64,000 bases of DNA from Bog-473 sp963840245 (GTDB taxonomy: Bacteria > Actinomycetota > Acidimicrobiia > Acidimicrobiales > RAAP-2): the NCBI GenBank assembly GCA_963840245.1, contig CAWIYI010000014.1:62001-126000 (forward strand), read 5' to 3'. This document shows positions 51,831-60,873 of this stretch, piece after piece. The notes under the pieces are model-generated. The model was not told the origin of the DNA. It worked only from the letters and a program-made list of their open reading frames with translations, and did not search any database. Made by a program: the position numbers and the translations under genes. Numbering within the stretch: the first letter of the stretch is position 1; every line of letters begins with the position of its first letter.

Positions 51831-53014
51831 GGTGCGGGCCTCCGCTCGTTGAGTTCGGACACGTTGCCCCCCATGATCTTGGGCACCGACTCGGGCGGGA
51901 GCTTCTGCAGCTCGGTGACCCAGTCGGTCGGCTCGGGCAGCCCCTCCACGTGGGGCCAGTCCGACCCGAAGATCACCCGGTCGTCCCCCATGAGGTCCAC
52001 GATCTCGTCGACGTCGTCCTCCCAGAACGGGTTGATCCACACGTGGCGCCGGAAGGTGAGGACCGGGTCCTCGGAGAAGTAGCCGGGCATGCGCCGGTTG
52101 GAGGTGCGCAGCTTGCCGAAGAGGGGGGCGAGGAACTCCGAGCCGTTCTCGACGGAGGCGATGCGCACGTTGGGGAAGCGGTCGAAGAGCTTCTCGAGCA
52201 GCAGCGTGGCCAGGAAGTCGTGGGCCGCCCGCTCAATGGCGAACATCTTGATGCTGGGCCGGGACGGCCCGCCGCGGAAGGAGGCGGAGAAGCCGTCGGG
52301 CGCGTAGCCGTTGGAGGACAGCCCGGCATCGCCGGCGTGCACGACCACGGTGATGCCGGCCTCGTTGACCCGGGCCCAGAACGGGTCGAACACGTCGGCG
52401 GCCGGCGACAGCGGCCCGCCCGCCGTGGTCGGTGCGGCCGCCCGCATCACGACGGCCCGGGCGTCCTGGTCGAGCGCCCACTCCAGCTCGCGCACCGCCT
52501 CGTCCACGTCGGCCAGCGAGATGTAGGGGGCGGCGAAGATGCGGTCCGCGTAGGCCATGCCCCAGTCCTCGGCCAGCCAGCGGTTGAAGGCCCGGAACAG
52601 CAGCACGACCGCGCCCGGGTCGTGCTTGAGCGCCTCCTCGTAGAGCATGCCGAGGGTGGGGAAGAGCCAGACCTGGGCCAGGCCCTGGGCGTCCATGGTG
52701 GCGAGCCGGGCGTCGCGGTCGCGGTACTCGGGGCGGATGGGCTCGGACGTGCCCATCAGCTCGTGCATGGGCCGGCCGTCGGGGTTGCCCCGGAAGTAGT
52801 CGACCAGGGCCCCGGCCGGGGCGATCGGGTTGAAGGTCGGGTTGGTCACGGCGCGGCTGATCCGCCCGCCCAGCGCGTGGTAGCGCCGGCCGCCGACCTC
52901 GACCCACTCGATCACCCGCGGCCCGAGCTTCGGGTCGAGGTGGCGGGTGAACGCGTCGAGCGCCTCGTAGTAGTGGTTGTCCGCGTCGAAGACGGGCGAG
53001 TCGACAGCGTGCAT
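51827..53014 (-). CDS. Amidohydrolase family 2 (ACMSD-like) protein
   Basis: 395 aa, intact. Starts MHAVDSPVFDADNHYYEALDAF; later His in VVHAGDAGLSSNG and terminal FGSDWPHVEGLPEP. The motif order and the VIEWVEVGGRRYHALGG segment parallel the paralogue at 11743 (KYVEVNGRTKIAV). Upstream frame to 53128 lacks conservation. It is cotranscribed with zwf. Metal-dependent hydrolase or decarboxylase of unknown substrate; such genes are common in actinobacterial aromatic and steroid catabolism. Confidence 0.85.
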   Translation of the reverse strand: MHAVDSPVFDADNHYYEALDAFTRHLDPKLGPRVIEWVEVGGRRYHALGGRISRAVTNPTFNPIAPAGALVDYFRGNPDGRPMHELMGTSEPIRPEYRDRDARLATMDAQGLAQVWLFPTLGMLYEEALKHDPGAVVLLFRAFNRWLAEDWGMAYADRIFAAPYISLADVDEAVRELEWALDQDARAVVMRAAAPTTAGGPLSPAADVFDPFWARVNEAGITVVVHAGDAGLSSNGYAPDGFSASFRGGPSRPSIKMFAIERAAHDFLATLLLEKLFDRFPNVRIASVENGSEFLAPLFGKLRTSNRRMPGYFSEDPVLTFRRHVWINPFWEDDVDEIVDLMGDDRVIFGSDWPHVEGLPEPTDWVTELQKLPPESVPKIMGGNVSELNERRPAP

Positions 53015-53051
53015 GGTCAGCCTTCCGCGAGCGTGCGCAACACTGCAGACT

Positions 53052-53781
53052 CTATTGGCTGTGGGTCGGCGGTCCCGCCGAGGTGTGGGCGGCCCCCGCC
53101 GGGTCGACCGCCCAGGCGGGGGCCTCACCCCAGCGCTCGCCGTAGACGAGCTCGGGCAGCGGCCGGCGCCGCACCGGTCCGTGGTGGCCCTGCGGCCGTC
53201 CGAGGGTGATGGTCGCCATGATCTCGATCTCGTCGGGGATGTGCAGCAACGCGCGCAGCTCGGCGTCGGCCGCGAACTGCCAGCCCGTCATGACGCCGCC
53301 GAAGCCGAGGGCGCGGGCGGCCAGCAGCAGGTTCTGGCAGGCCGGGTAGAGCGACGCACCGTCGGTGGTGTGCGGGGTCCCGCGGTAGCGCCGGTAGCAG
53401 GCCAGCACGAGGACCGGCACCGACTCGTAGGTGTCGACGTAGTGCTGCATGGTGCGCGCCATGCGCGCCTTCGGCGAGTCGGCGTCGGCGCCGGACCCGG
53501 TGTCGTAGCCGTCGGCCTCCCGCTTGGCGGCCCAGAACCGCGCGCGCCCCCTCGCCGATCAGGCGCTTGGCCTCCCGGGCCACCGGCCCGTCGGTGAGGA
53601 CGATGAAGCGGAACGGCTGGCGGTTCGACCCGCTCGGCGCCCGGGTGGCGGCGAAGAGGATGTCGCGCAGGGCCTCGTCGGGGACCGGCTCGTCGGTGTA
53701 GCGCCGGATGGCCCGCGTGGTGAGCAGGCCCTCGTAGAGCGAGACCTCCTCGGGGGTCCGGTCACCCGCTGTCCCTGCCAT
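53052..53781 (-). CDS. Nitroreductase-family FMN oxidoreductase, one frameshift
   Basis: About 243 aa. LLTTRAIRRYTDEPVPDEALRDIL and RAPSGSNRQPFRFIVL (FMN-binding) are in the first frame; after a shift in the GC-repeat at 53538-53546 the second frame gives ARFWAAKREADG, LYPACQNLLLAARALGFGGVMTGW and TLGRPQGHHG. ATG 53781. Members reduce nitroaromatics, quinones or act as dehydrogenases. Divergent from the hydrolase at 53805, with only 23 bp between starts, and just downstream of the amidohydrolase-zwf pair on the same strand. Confidence 0.85.
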
Positions 53782-53804
53782 GGCGGCGAACCCTACCAAC
53801 GGAC

Positions 53805-55085
53805 GTGCCCGACGGGTTCGCCCGGCACGGCGTCCCGCGTGATGTGACAATGCGGAGGAGTTTCCTCGACACGAAGGGGCGATGTGCCGTGGCTCTGCAC
53901 GACGACGCTGACATGGGCGCGCAACTCGAGCGCACGATGATCGGGGCCTACGTCGACGCGGCCGACCTCGGCGAGGCGATCGCCACGGCCCGGTCCGTCG
54001 CGGCGGGCGACTACGACGGCTGGTACGCCGCGTGGGACCGGACTGCGGCAGCCGCGCAGCTCGCCGCCGACCACGCCGCAACGCGGGGGCTCGCCGGCCT
54101 GGCCGGCCCGGGCTATCTGCGGGCGGCCGAGTACCGGCGCCAGTCCTATTTCTTCCTCCGGCACGACCTGTCCGACGAGCGGGTCCAATCGGGCTACCGG
54201 GACCACCGCAGGCTGTTCCGTCGCGCGCTGGGGTTCCTGCCCTTCTCGGTCGAGCCGGTCTCGATCCCGTTCGAGCCGGTTCCCCTGAACGGCTACCTGC
54301 TCCGTGCCGACGGGAGCGACGATGCTCCCCGGCCCACCGTCCTCTTTCCCGGTGGCTTCGACAGCACCTGCGAGGAGATGTTCAAGTACGGCGCCCGCAG
54401 TGCGGTGCGCCACGGGTGGAACGCGCTGACCTGGGACGGTCCGGGCCAGGGCGGGCAGCTCATTGCGCACGGGGTGACGATGCGCCCGGACTTCGAGGCC
54501 GTCCTGACGCCGGTGGTGGACTGGGTGGTGGACCAGCCGTGCGTCGCAGCCGACTCCGTCTGCCTGGTGGGGAGGAGCCTGGGCGGCTACCTCGGGCCGC
54601 GCGGCGTGAGCGCGGAGCCCCGCATCCGCGCCCTGGTGGCGGATCCGGGCCAATACGACTTCACCTCGCGCTTCGTCGACATGTTCAGTGCGGAGGACTG
54701 GCAACGAGTGCTCGCGGGCGATGCCGACATGGACGCCCGACTCGACGGGTTCCTGGCGGACCCGCGGAGCCGGGAGCTCTACGGGTCCCGGATGGCGGCC
54801 ATGGGTGCGGCGACCTTCGGGGAGTGGCTCCGCATCCTCGCCACGTACTCGCTGGACGGACGGGCCGAGCAGATCGGCTGCCCGACCCTGGTGACCGAGG
54901 GCGAGGGAGACTTCGCCAGTCAGAGCCGCAAGCTCTTCGAGGCGCTCACCTGTGAGAAGGAATTCCACGAGTTCTCCGCCGGCGAGGGCGCCGGCGGCCA
55001 CTGTGAGGGCCTCGGGCAGTTGCTGTGGCAGGACGTGGTCTTCACCTGGCTCGCCGAGAAGATCGGCGCCGACCAGGGCTCCTGA
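53805..55085 (+). CDS. Alpha/beta hydrolase resembling 2,6-dihydroxypseudooxynicotine hydrolase
   Basis: Up to 426 aa. An N-terminal helical cap (~residues 30-170) precedes the hydrolase core: TVLFPGGFDSTCEEMFKYGA (oxyanion region), LTWDGPGQGGQ, nucleophile Ser in VGRSLGGYLG, and a late acidic/His region (TEGEGDF, GAGGHCEG). This cap-plus-core layout is that of C-C bond hydrolases such as DHPONH and related family. Start uncertain: GTG 53805, ATG 53850 or GTG 53889. Substrate unknown; a diketone-type C-C cleavage is possible. Confidence 0.8.
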   Translation: MPDGFARHGVPRDVTMRRSFLDTKGRCAVALHDDADMGAQLERTMIGAYVDAADLGEAIATARSVAAGDYDGWYAAWDRTAAAAQLAADHAATRGLAGLAGPGYLRAAEYRRQSYFFLRHDLSDERVQSGYRDHRRLFRRALGFLPFSVEPVSIPFEPVPLNGYLLRADGSDDAPRPTVLFPGGFDSTCEEMFKYGARSAVRHGWNALTWDGPGQGGQLIAHGVTMRPDFEAVLTPVVDWVVDQPCVAADSVCLVGRSLGGYLGPRGVSAEPRIRALVADPGQYDFTSRFVDMFSAEDWQRVLAGDADMDARLDGFLADPRSRELYGSRMAAMGAATFGEWLRILATYSLDGRAEQIGCPTLVTEGEGDFASQSRKLFEALTCEKEFHEFSAGEGAGGHCEGLGQLLWQDVVFTWLAEKIGADQGS

Positions 55086-55210
55086 CGGGGAGCTGGACCG
55101 GGCGCGGCAACCCGGGGCCCGGGGTCGGCTAGCTTGCCCCGCCGTGCCCGGGCCGCCTCGCTTCCTTCGGACCGCCGCGCTGGTGGGCTCCGCCACGTCG
55201 CCGCCGCTCG

Positions 55211-57254
55211 GTGCTCTTCGTGCCGCCCGGCGCAGCCGGCGCCGCGGCGAGCCGGGCGGGTGCCGGCGTCCCCGCCCTGACCTTCCTCCACGTCGTCACG
55301 CCGGCGAGCGGTCCCGACGTCACGCCCTATCTGGCCGACACCGCGGGGCGCCAGGTCCTGCTGCACGGCGCGGCGGCCGTCGGCATGGAGGATGTCGCCT
55401 ATCCGGGCGCGGCCGGTGGGCCCGCCATCTTCCCGGTGGCGCCGGGGGCCTACCACGGACGCTGCCCGAAGGCGTCGGCGCTGATTCCGCAGCCGCCACT
55501 GTGCGAGGTGCAGGCGTCGCGTCCCGCTTTCGCACAGTCGGTCGCTCCGGGCAGTGGGGACGACTTCGCCCAGATGCGGGCCCTCGGGTTCAACGTCGTC
55601 CGCCTGGTGCTCAACTGGAGCCAGCTGGAGCCCACGGCGGGGACCTACTCGACGACGTACCTCAACCGGGTGGCCCAGGTCGTCGGGTGGGCACGCCAGC
55701 AGGGCATCTACGTGATCCTCGACATGCACCAGGATCAGTACTCGCGCTACATCGTCCCCGCCGAGAAGGGGACGGCCCCCTCGGGCTGCACGCCTTCAGG
55801 AGGGAGCGACGGCGCTCCGGCCTGGGCCGTGCAGGACGACGGCAAGCCGGGCTGCGCCATGTTCGGCATCGACGAGCTCAACCCGGCCGAGTCGGCCGCC
55901 TTCGCCAACTTCTGGCAGAACGCCACCGTCGCCGGCCCCCGGGGCCAGGCCCCCGGCACGGGCCTGCAGGACCACTACATCGGCGGCGCTGGCCGCGCTG
56001 GCGCGACGGTTCCAGGGCAACGCGGGCGTCCTCGGCTACGAGCTCATGAACGAGCCCCAGCCCGGGTCCACCGGGTCGACGCCGGCCGGGAACGGGTACC
56101 AGGCGAGCAGCCAGGACCTCTACCCCTTCTACACGCGGGCCATCGAGGCGTTGACGGGCGTGCGCGACGGACGTCCCACGTGCCCGCAGACGGCGCCGAC
56201 CTCGCTGACGGGCTCGTGTGCGTACCCGCAGCTGGCGTCGGTCGACCGGCAGCAGATCTTCTTCGAGCCCCTCGCGTACAGGAACCTCGTGGACTTCTCG
56301 CTCCAGGTGTCCGCGCCGTTCTCGTCCTACTCCAACCTCGTCTTCGCGCCCCACGTGTACACCTACGCGTTCACCATCGAGCAGGATCTGCTGGGCCTCC
56401 CGGCCAAGCCGGGTGGGTTCCCGCCGGACTTCACCTTCGGCTACCAGACCGCCGAGTCCGAGGCGCAGGCGATGCACTCGGCGGTCTTCGTCACCGAGTT
56501 CGGGGACGCCGCGGGCACCGATCCCACCATCCTCTCCAACGAGCTCGCGGCGCAGGAGTCGACCCAGACCGGCGGCACGCTGTGGGCGTGGAAGGGATTG
56601 TCCAAGACCGCGGGGAACTGCTGGTGCACGCGTTGGCAGCACTCGAGCTACCAGACGACCGCCAACGGCACGCCCGGGAAGGGGAATCCCAAGTCGGTGC
56701 CGTCCCCGGCCGACCTTCTCATCGCGAGCCGGCAGCAACAGCTGATGCGCGTGTCGCCGACGGCCGTCGCCGGCCGCCTCGGTGCGTACGCGTACGAGCC
56801 GGCGAGCCGCACGTTCGCCATGGTGGCGACGTCGACGGCGGCTGGTCGGCACGGTGACCGCCAGACCGACAGCGTGGTCTCGATCCCCTCGACGGTGCAC
56901 GGTGCGGTGCACGTCAGCGGGGCCGCCGTGCTCGACGCGGTGGTCTCGCGCCCCGACGGGAGTCGGGTGGCCTACGTCACGACGACGCTGCCGGACGCGG
57001 CGGGGAACCCATCGGACCGCTACGGCATCACCGTCGGCCCGGCGTCGGCGGCTCTCACCACCCGCGTGGCGACGGAAGCATCGAGCCCGCTGCCGCCGAT
57101 CAGCGAGCCGGTGGCCCGGGCCATGGCCGAGGACGCGCTGAACACCGAGGCACACTCGCCCAACGCCTCCATCCGTTCGACGGCGCAGCTCGTGCAGGGG
57201 CTGGCCGGCATCGTCCTGGGCTCGACCGATCCGAACGCGGGGCTCGCGTCCTGA
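55211..57254 (+). CDS. GH5-type endoglycoceramidase-like glycosidase, one frameshift
   Basis: About 680 aa. An N-terminal part with LLHGAAAVGMEDVAYPG is followed by the GH5 barrel: GFNVVRLVLNWSQLEP, DMHQDQYSR, catalytic acid in GYELMNEP and nucleophile in VFVTEFGDA, then a C-terminal beta domain (GAVHVSGAAVLDAVVSRPDG). This layout matches endoglycoceramidases/glycosphingolipid-cleaving GH5 enzymes. The frame shifts at about 55983-55988 (ggcggcgctgg). The N-terminus is uncertain: no clean signal peptide in the given frame, and a GTG at 55143 in another frame (VPGPPRFLRTAALVG) suggests a second shift near 55205. Probably secreted. Confidence 0.8.
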
Positions 57255-57261
57255 CTCCTCC

Positions 57262-57327
57262 GGTCCGCGGCGATGAGCGGTCCGCGGCGATGAGCGGTCC
57301 GCGGCGATGAGCGGTCCGCGGCGATGA
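57262..57327 (+). repeat. 17-bp minisatellite, 3.9 copies
   Basis: Unit GGTCCGCGGCGATGAGC repeated identically at 57262-57278, 57279-57295, 57296-57312 and 57313-57327 (last copy lacks GC). It starts 8 bp after the GH5 stop. No intervening spacers, so not CRISPR. Each unit contains the near-palindrome CCGCGG. Confidence 0.9.
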
Positions 57328-57423
57328 ACTCGAAGCCCCGAACACCCGGGCCTTGCCCCCGCAGTACCCCGTCGTCCAATGGGCCATGTGCGCAACGGGT
57401 CATGTGCGCCGCGCATGACCTGC

Positions 57424-57452
57424 CGGACAACATCGATCGTCGATGGTCTAAT
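57424..57452 (+). promoter_or_regulatory. Promoter region of the small membrane protein gene
   Basis: CGGACA (57424-57429), 17-bp spacer and TCTAAT (57447-57452); the ATG follows 5 bp later, suggesting a leaderless start. The spacer holds CATCGA-TCG-TCGATG (57431-57445), a 6-bp-arm palindrome, and just upstream are two copies of GGGYCATGTGCGC (57383-57410). Likely regulated, by an unknown factor. Confidence 0.45.
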
Positions 57453-57457
57453 GGGCC

Positions 57458-57685
57458 ATGTTCTACGTGCTCATCTTCAGCCTCCTGGCCGTTGTCCTGG
57501 TCGTCACGGCTCTCACCACCAGGTCTCGGCGCCGCCGGAACCTGGAAACGGGGAAGGTCGGTGCCACGGCGGGCGACGGCCACGGCTCGCGCGCGAACCA
57601 CGGCACCCACAGCGATGCCGTCGGACGCCGAAATCGGAAGGCGAAACGAGCGCAATCACAGCACGACCGCCGCAAGCGCCACTGA
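57458..57685 (+). CDS. Small single-pass membrane protein with basic tail
   Basis: 75 aa. Residues 2-21 (YVLIFSLLAVVLVVTALTT) form one hydrophobic helix, followed by RSRRRRN and a highly basic, hydrophilic tail (GRRNRKAKRAQ, HDRRKRH). Topology: N-out, tail inside, where it could bind nucleic acid or phospholipid. No family assigned. Own promoter with a palindromic spacer; convergent with the DUF3995 gene. Confidence 0.6.
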   Translation: MFYVLIFSLLAVVLVVTALTTRSRRRRNLETGKVGATAGDGHGSRANHGTHSDAVGRRNRKAKRAQSQHDRRKRH

Positions 57686-57727
57686 CACGCGACGAAGGGT
57701 CGGATTTCGGACGGCCGCCGGCAGGCG

Positions 57728-58156
57728 TCAACGCCCGGAGACGACCCGCCGCGCCGCGACAAGGGAGCCGAGCGACAGGGCCACGCAGAGAGGCGAGTAG
57801 ATCTGCCGATCCAGCCGGAGGAACCTCTCTGAACTGCTGCCCGGCGAGACCACTTCCGTTTTTCCGAGGAGCCCGAGTGCGCCGCGCACTCCGAGCAGCG
57901 CCGCCATGGCGCGGAGCATGGTTCGCCGCCATGGCGGGGGCACCGGAGCTGCGCCGGCGGCCAGTGCCGCCCCTGCCGCGAGCGCACCCGCTACGGCGAA
58001 ACAGGACAGAGGCGGCGGGACAGTCGTCGTGCCCACGACGGCGTCGGCGAGCTCGTCCCGGTTGCGGAACGGAACCGACGAACCGAAGCCCCAGGCGAGG
58101 TGCAGAGCGGACAGGGCAGCGAGAACGCCTGCGGTCATGCGTGCTGTGATCCGCAT
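57728..58156 (-). CDS. DUF3995-type membrane protein
   Basis: 142 aa with about four membrane helices. TAGVLAALSALHLAWGFGSSVPF matches the DUF3995 LHLYWALG-type entry, and RFLRLDRQIYSPLCVALSLGS its C-terminal signature. ATG 58156 (MRITARM) was chosen; the reading frame upstream lacks hydrophobic character. Function unknown. Confidence 0.78.
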   Translation of the reverse strand: MRITARMTAGVLAALSALHLAWGFGSSVPFRNRDELADAVVGTTTVPPPLSCFAVAGALAAGAALAAGAAPVPPPWRRTMLRAMAALLGVRGALGLLGKTEVVSPGSSSERFLRLDRQIYSPLCVALSLGSLVAARRVVSGR

Positions 58157-58297
58157 CGAGCACGAGGGTAGCGCCCGCTCTCCATCCTCCCGCGGAGGCC
58201 GGTGTGCGCCCACCGCTCCCCCTTGACTCGGTGCGTCGAGAGGTCCACAGTGCCGAAGCGGGGGACGATTCGGCCCCCGGTTTCGATGGAGGAAACC

Positions 58298-58396
58298 ATG
58301 AGCTCCACTGCCAGCATCATCACCGTCTTCGCGTCCGCTGCGTTCGCGCTGATCGTCGTCGCCGTGGTCGTACGCGTGGCGCCGAAGACGCACTAG
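58298..58396 (+). CDS. 32-aa hydrophobic micropeptide
   Basis: ATG 58298 follows a GGAGGAAACC ribosome site. The peptide MSSTASIITVFASAAFALI continues into VVAVVVRVAPKTH, one membrane helix with a short basic end. Too short for typical gene calling, but the ribosome site is strong. Function unknown. Confidence 0.5.
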   Translation: MSSTASIITVFASAAFALIVVAVVVRVAPKTH

Positions 58397-58437
58397 GGCC
58401 GACCGTCGGCGGGCGGGGCGACGCCGCACCGGCCAGG

Positions 58438-58872
58438 GTGTTGACTGAGTCGGTGACAGAGCCCGCCGGACCCGGCCAGGAACGACCGCTGACGCTCGAG
58501 GTTCTGCAGGCGGCGATCCGCGCCTCGTGGTCCCTCGAAACGTGCGACCCGACCGATGCTGACTGCTGGACGCCCGCCAATCCGGCCCTTGGCCAGTGCG
58601 CGGTGACGGCGCTGGTCGTGCACGACCTGCTCGGGGGTCAGTTGCTCGAGGCCGAAGTGCACCATGAGGACGGCTCACGGCAAGGCTTCCACTACTGGAA
58701 CCGGCTGACCGGCGTCGACATCGACCTCACGCGGGAGCAATTCACCAGCAATGAGCACGTCCAGGAGCCACACCTGATCGACCGGCTGCCCTCGGCGCCG
58801 TGGCGGGCCCAGGATCAATACGCCATCTTCCGCGATCGCGTCCGGGCAGCGCTGTGCCTGCCCCCTCACTGA
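58438..58872 (+). CDS. YunG-like conserved protein
   Basis: About 144 aa. RASWSLETCDPTDADCWTPANPALGQCAVTALVV (cores SWSxxT and NPALGQCAVTAL), GGQLLEAEVHHEDG, FHYWNRLTGVDIDLTREQF and the F..R..RVRAAL end match the YunG family found in Firmicutes and actinobacteria; the conserved Cys, His and Asp suggest a papain-like or transglutaminase-like fold. Start uncertain between GTG 58438, TTG 58441 and GTG 58453. Biochemical role unknown. Confidence 0.75.
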   Translation: MLTESVTEPAGPGQERPLTLEVLQAAIRASWSLETCDPTDADCWTPANPALGQCAVTALVVHDLLGGQLLEAEVHHEDGSRQGFHYWNRLTGVDIDLTREQFTSNEHVQEPHLIDRLPSAPWRAQDQYAIFRDRVRAALCLPPH

Positions 58873-58912
58873 GGGCTGAATTGTCCGGGCCGGACTGTCG
58901 CGCCCGTCGCCG

Positions 58913-59770
58913 TCAGCGCGACTCCGCCGGCACCCCTCTGAAATAGAGGTCGGGATGGCGCTCGTCCTCGAGGAGTCCCGAGATCCCCTCCCGCGCGTAG
59001 GCGATGTGCAGGTCGATGCGATGCACCAGGAGCTCGGCTCGGCTCGATGATCCCGGCACGGCCCGGCTCGCCTCTGCCACCACGGTGCCGGTCGGCGCCA
59101 CGATCCGGCTGGCGCCGAGCAGCGTCGACGTGGAGTGCGAGCCGGCCTGGTTGGCCTGCACCCACCACTGGCTGTTGGTCAGGGCGAGGGCGGGGTAGAG
59201 GAGGTCCCAGGCATTGGCCCCCTCGATCTCGTAGGCCGACGGGGCCAGGACGAGGCGGGCACCGCGCAGCGCCAGTGTCCGTGCCACCTCGGGGAAGTCG
59301 CCGTCGAAGCAGACCACCAGCCCGACCCGGCCCAGGGCGGGGTCGTCGAACGTCGTCAGCCGGTCGCCCGGAGTGAAGACGCTGGGCTCCCGCGTCGGCG
59401 GGTAGAGGTGCGCCTTGCGGTGCCAGGCTGCGAGCTCGCCGTGAGGGTTGAACACGAGCGCGGTGTCGTAGACGCGGCCGTCCTCGCCCAGTTCCGGCAC
59501 GCTCCCGGCGGCCAGCCACATCTCGCGCCGGCGGGCCGCCTCGCCCAGCCGCGCCGAGCGCGGCCCGTCGCGGGGCTCGGCGTCCGCCCGGGCGTCCCGG
59601 CCCAGCGTCTCGGGGTCGTAGCCGCAGGACCAGAGCTCCGGGAGCAGCAGGAGCTCGACGCCCCGCGACGCGGCGTCGTCCATCATGCCGAGCGCCACGC
59701 TCATGTTCTGGCGCGGCTCGCCCGGCGCGGCCAGCCACTGGGCCACACCAACCAGAAGGTCTCGCTTCAC
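58913..59770 (-). CDS. Carbon-nitrogen hydrolase (nitrilase superfamily)
   Basis: 285 aa. Glu-Lys-Cys triad: E in LLLPELWSCG, K in AWHRKAHLYPP, nucleophile Cys in VVCFDGDFPEVAR. Hydrolyses a small amide, carbamoyl or nitrile. GTG 59770 start (VKRDLLVGVAQW). It lies after, and on the same strand as, the beta-lactamase-fold/agmatinase pair but is separated by a hairpin, so it is probably a separate transcript. Could complete an agmatine-like route as an N-carbamoylputrescine-type amidase; the sequence does not prove that. Confidence 0.9.
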   Translation of the reverse strand: MKRDLLVGVAQWLAAPGEPRQNMSVALGMMDDAASRGVELLLLPELWSCGYDPETLGRDARADAEPRDGPRSARLGEAARRREMWLAAGSVPELGEDGRVYDTALVFNPHGELAAWHRKAHLYPPTREPSVFTPGDRLTTFDDPALGRVGLVVCFDGDFPEVARTLALRGARLVLAPSAYEIEGANAWDLLYPALALTNSQWWVQANQAGSHSTSTLLGASRIVAPTGTVVAEASRAVPGSSSRAELLVHRIDLHIAYAREGISGLLEDERHPDLYFRGVPAESR

Positions 59771-59872
59771 CTCGGTACCTTGTCCCCACCTTCGTCCTGC
59801 GCTGTGGGGCTCACGCTACGGAGGCAACGTTCGCGGTCGGTTTCCCGTGCGTGAATGCACTGTTACAAGACT

Positions 59873-59891
59873 GGCGCCCGAGGCGGGCGCC
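59873..59891 (-). terminator. Hairpin after the agmatinase gene
   Basis: GGCGCCCG-AGG-CGGGCGCC, a perfect 8-bp GC stem, 26 bp downstream of the agmatinase stop on the minus strand, followed by agtcttgtaaca. Weak T content, so moderate support as an intrinsic terminator. Confidence 0.45.
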
Positions 59892-59916
59892 CGAGGCCGG
59901 CGGCGTGACCGTGGGG

Positions 59917-60873
59917 TCAGGCCGGAGCGGGCGCGGCCATCAGCGTGACCAGGTCGTAGAGGACGTGCGCGGCGGCGATGGCCGTGATCTCGGCGTGGTC
60001 GTAGGCGGGGGAGACCTCCACCACGTCGGCCCCGACGACGCCGGCCGCCCACAGTCCCCGCACCAGGGCGAGGAGCTCGCGGCTGGTCAGGCCGCCTGCT
60101 TCGGGCGTGCCCGTGCCCGGGGCGTGGGCCGGGTCGAGCACGTCGATGTCGACCGACACGTACACGGGGGCGTCGCCCACCCGCGCCAGCAGCTTGCGCA
60201 CCACTTCGGCGACTCCATGCTCGGCCACGTCGTCCGTCGTGATCTGCATGAACCCCATGGAGGCGTCGTCGGACAGGTCGGCGCCCGAGTACAGCGGGCC
60301 CCGCAGCCCGACATGGGCGCTGTGCTCGAACAGGAGGAGGCCCTCCTCCCAGGCGCGGCGGAACGGTGTCCCGTGGGTGAAGCGCTGGCCGAAGTAGGTG
60401 TCCCAGGTGTCGAGATGCGCGTCGAAGTGCACCAGGGCGAGTGGCCCGTGCCGTCGTGCGGTGGCCCGCAGGAGCGGCAACGCGATGGTGTGGTCTCCTC
60501 CGATCGCCACCAGCCGGCCGCCGCCCTGCAACAACGAGTCGGCGCCGGCCTCGATCTGGGCCACCGCCTCCTCCGCGCTGAACGGTGTGCAGGCGATGTC
60601 GCCGGCGTCGACCACCTGGGCCAGCTCGAAGGGCAGGGCCTCGAGCGCCGGGTGGTAGGGCCGCAGCAGGCGTGAGCCCTGGCGCACGGCGGCCGGGCCG
60701 AAGCGGGCCCCGGGCCGGTAGCTGGTGCCACCGTCGAAGGGCACGCCGACCACCGCGATGTCCCAGCGGTCGACCTGGTCGGCCCTGGGGAGCCGGGCGA
60801 ACGTGGCGAGGCCGGCGAAGCGGGGGACCTTCGTGGCGTCGGCCGGGCCGACGGGCTCGTCAGCCCCTGCCAT
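59917..60873 (-). CDS. Agmatinase/ureohydrolase-family protein
   Basis: 318 aa. Manganese-site motifs of ureohydrolases: GGDHTIALPLL, HFDAHLDTWDTYFG and SVDIDVLDPAHAPGTGTPE, all Asp/His ligands present. The GTSYRPGARFGPAAVRQGS segment is typical of agmatinase/guanidinopropionase types. Hydrolyses a guanidino compound to urea and an amine. ATG 60873 overlaps the stop of the upstream beta-lactamase-fold gene. Possible substrates include agmatine, guanidinobutyrate or proclavaminate-like compounds. Confidence 0.92.
   Translation of the reverse strand: MAGADEPVGPADATKVPRFAGLATFARLPRADQVDRWDIAVVGVPFDGGTSYRPGARFGPAAVRQGSRLLRPYHPALEALPFELAQVVDAGDIACTPFSAEEAVAQIEAGADSLLQGGGRLVAIGGDHTIALPLLRATARRHGPLALVHFDAHLDTWDTYFGQRFTHGTPFRRAWEEGLLLFEHSAHVGLRGPLYSGADLSDDASMGFMQITTDDVAEHGVAEVVRKLLARVGDAPVYVSVDIDVLDPAHAPGTGTPEAGGLTSRELLALVRGLWAAGVVGADVVEVSPAYDHAEITAIAAAHVLYDLVTLMAAPAPA

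Noticed and set aside
57262..57327. CRISPR array
   Set aside because: The 17-bp units are directly contiguous with no spacers and no cas genes are present.
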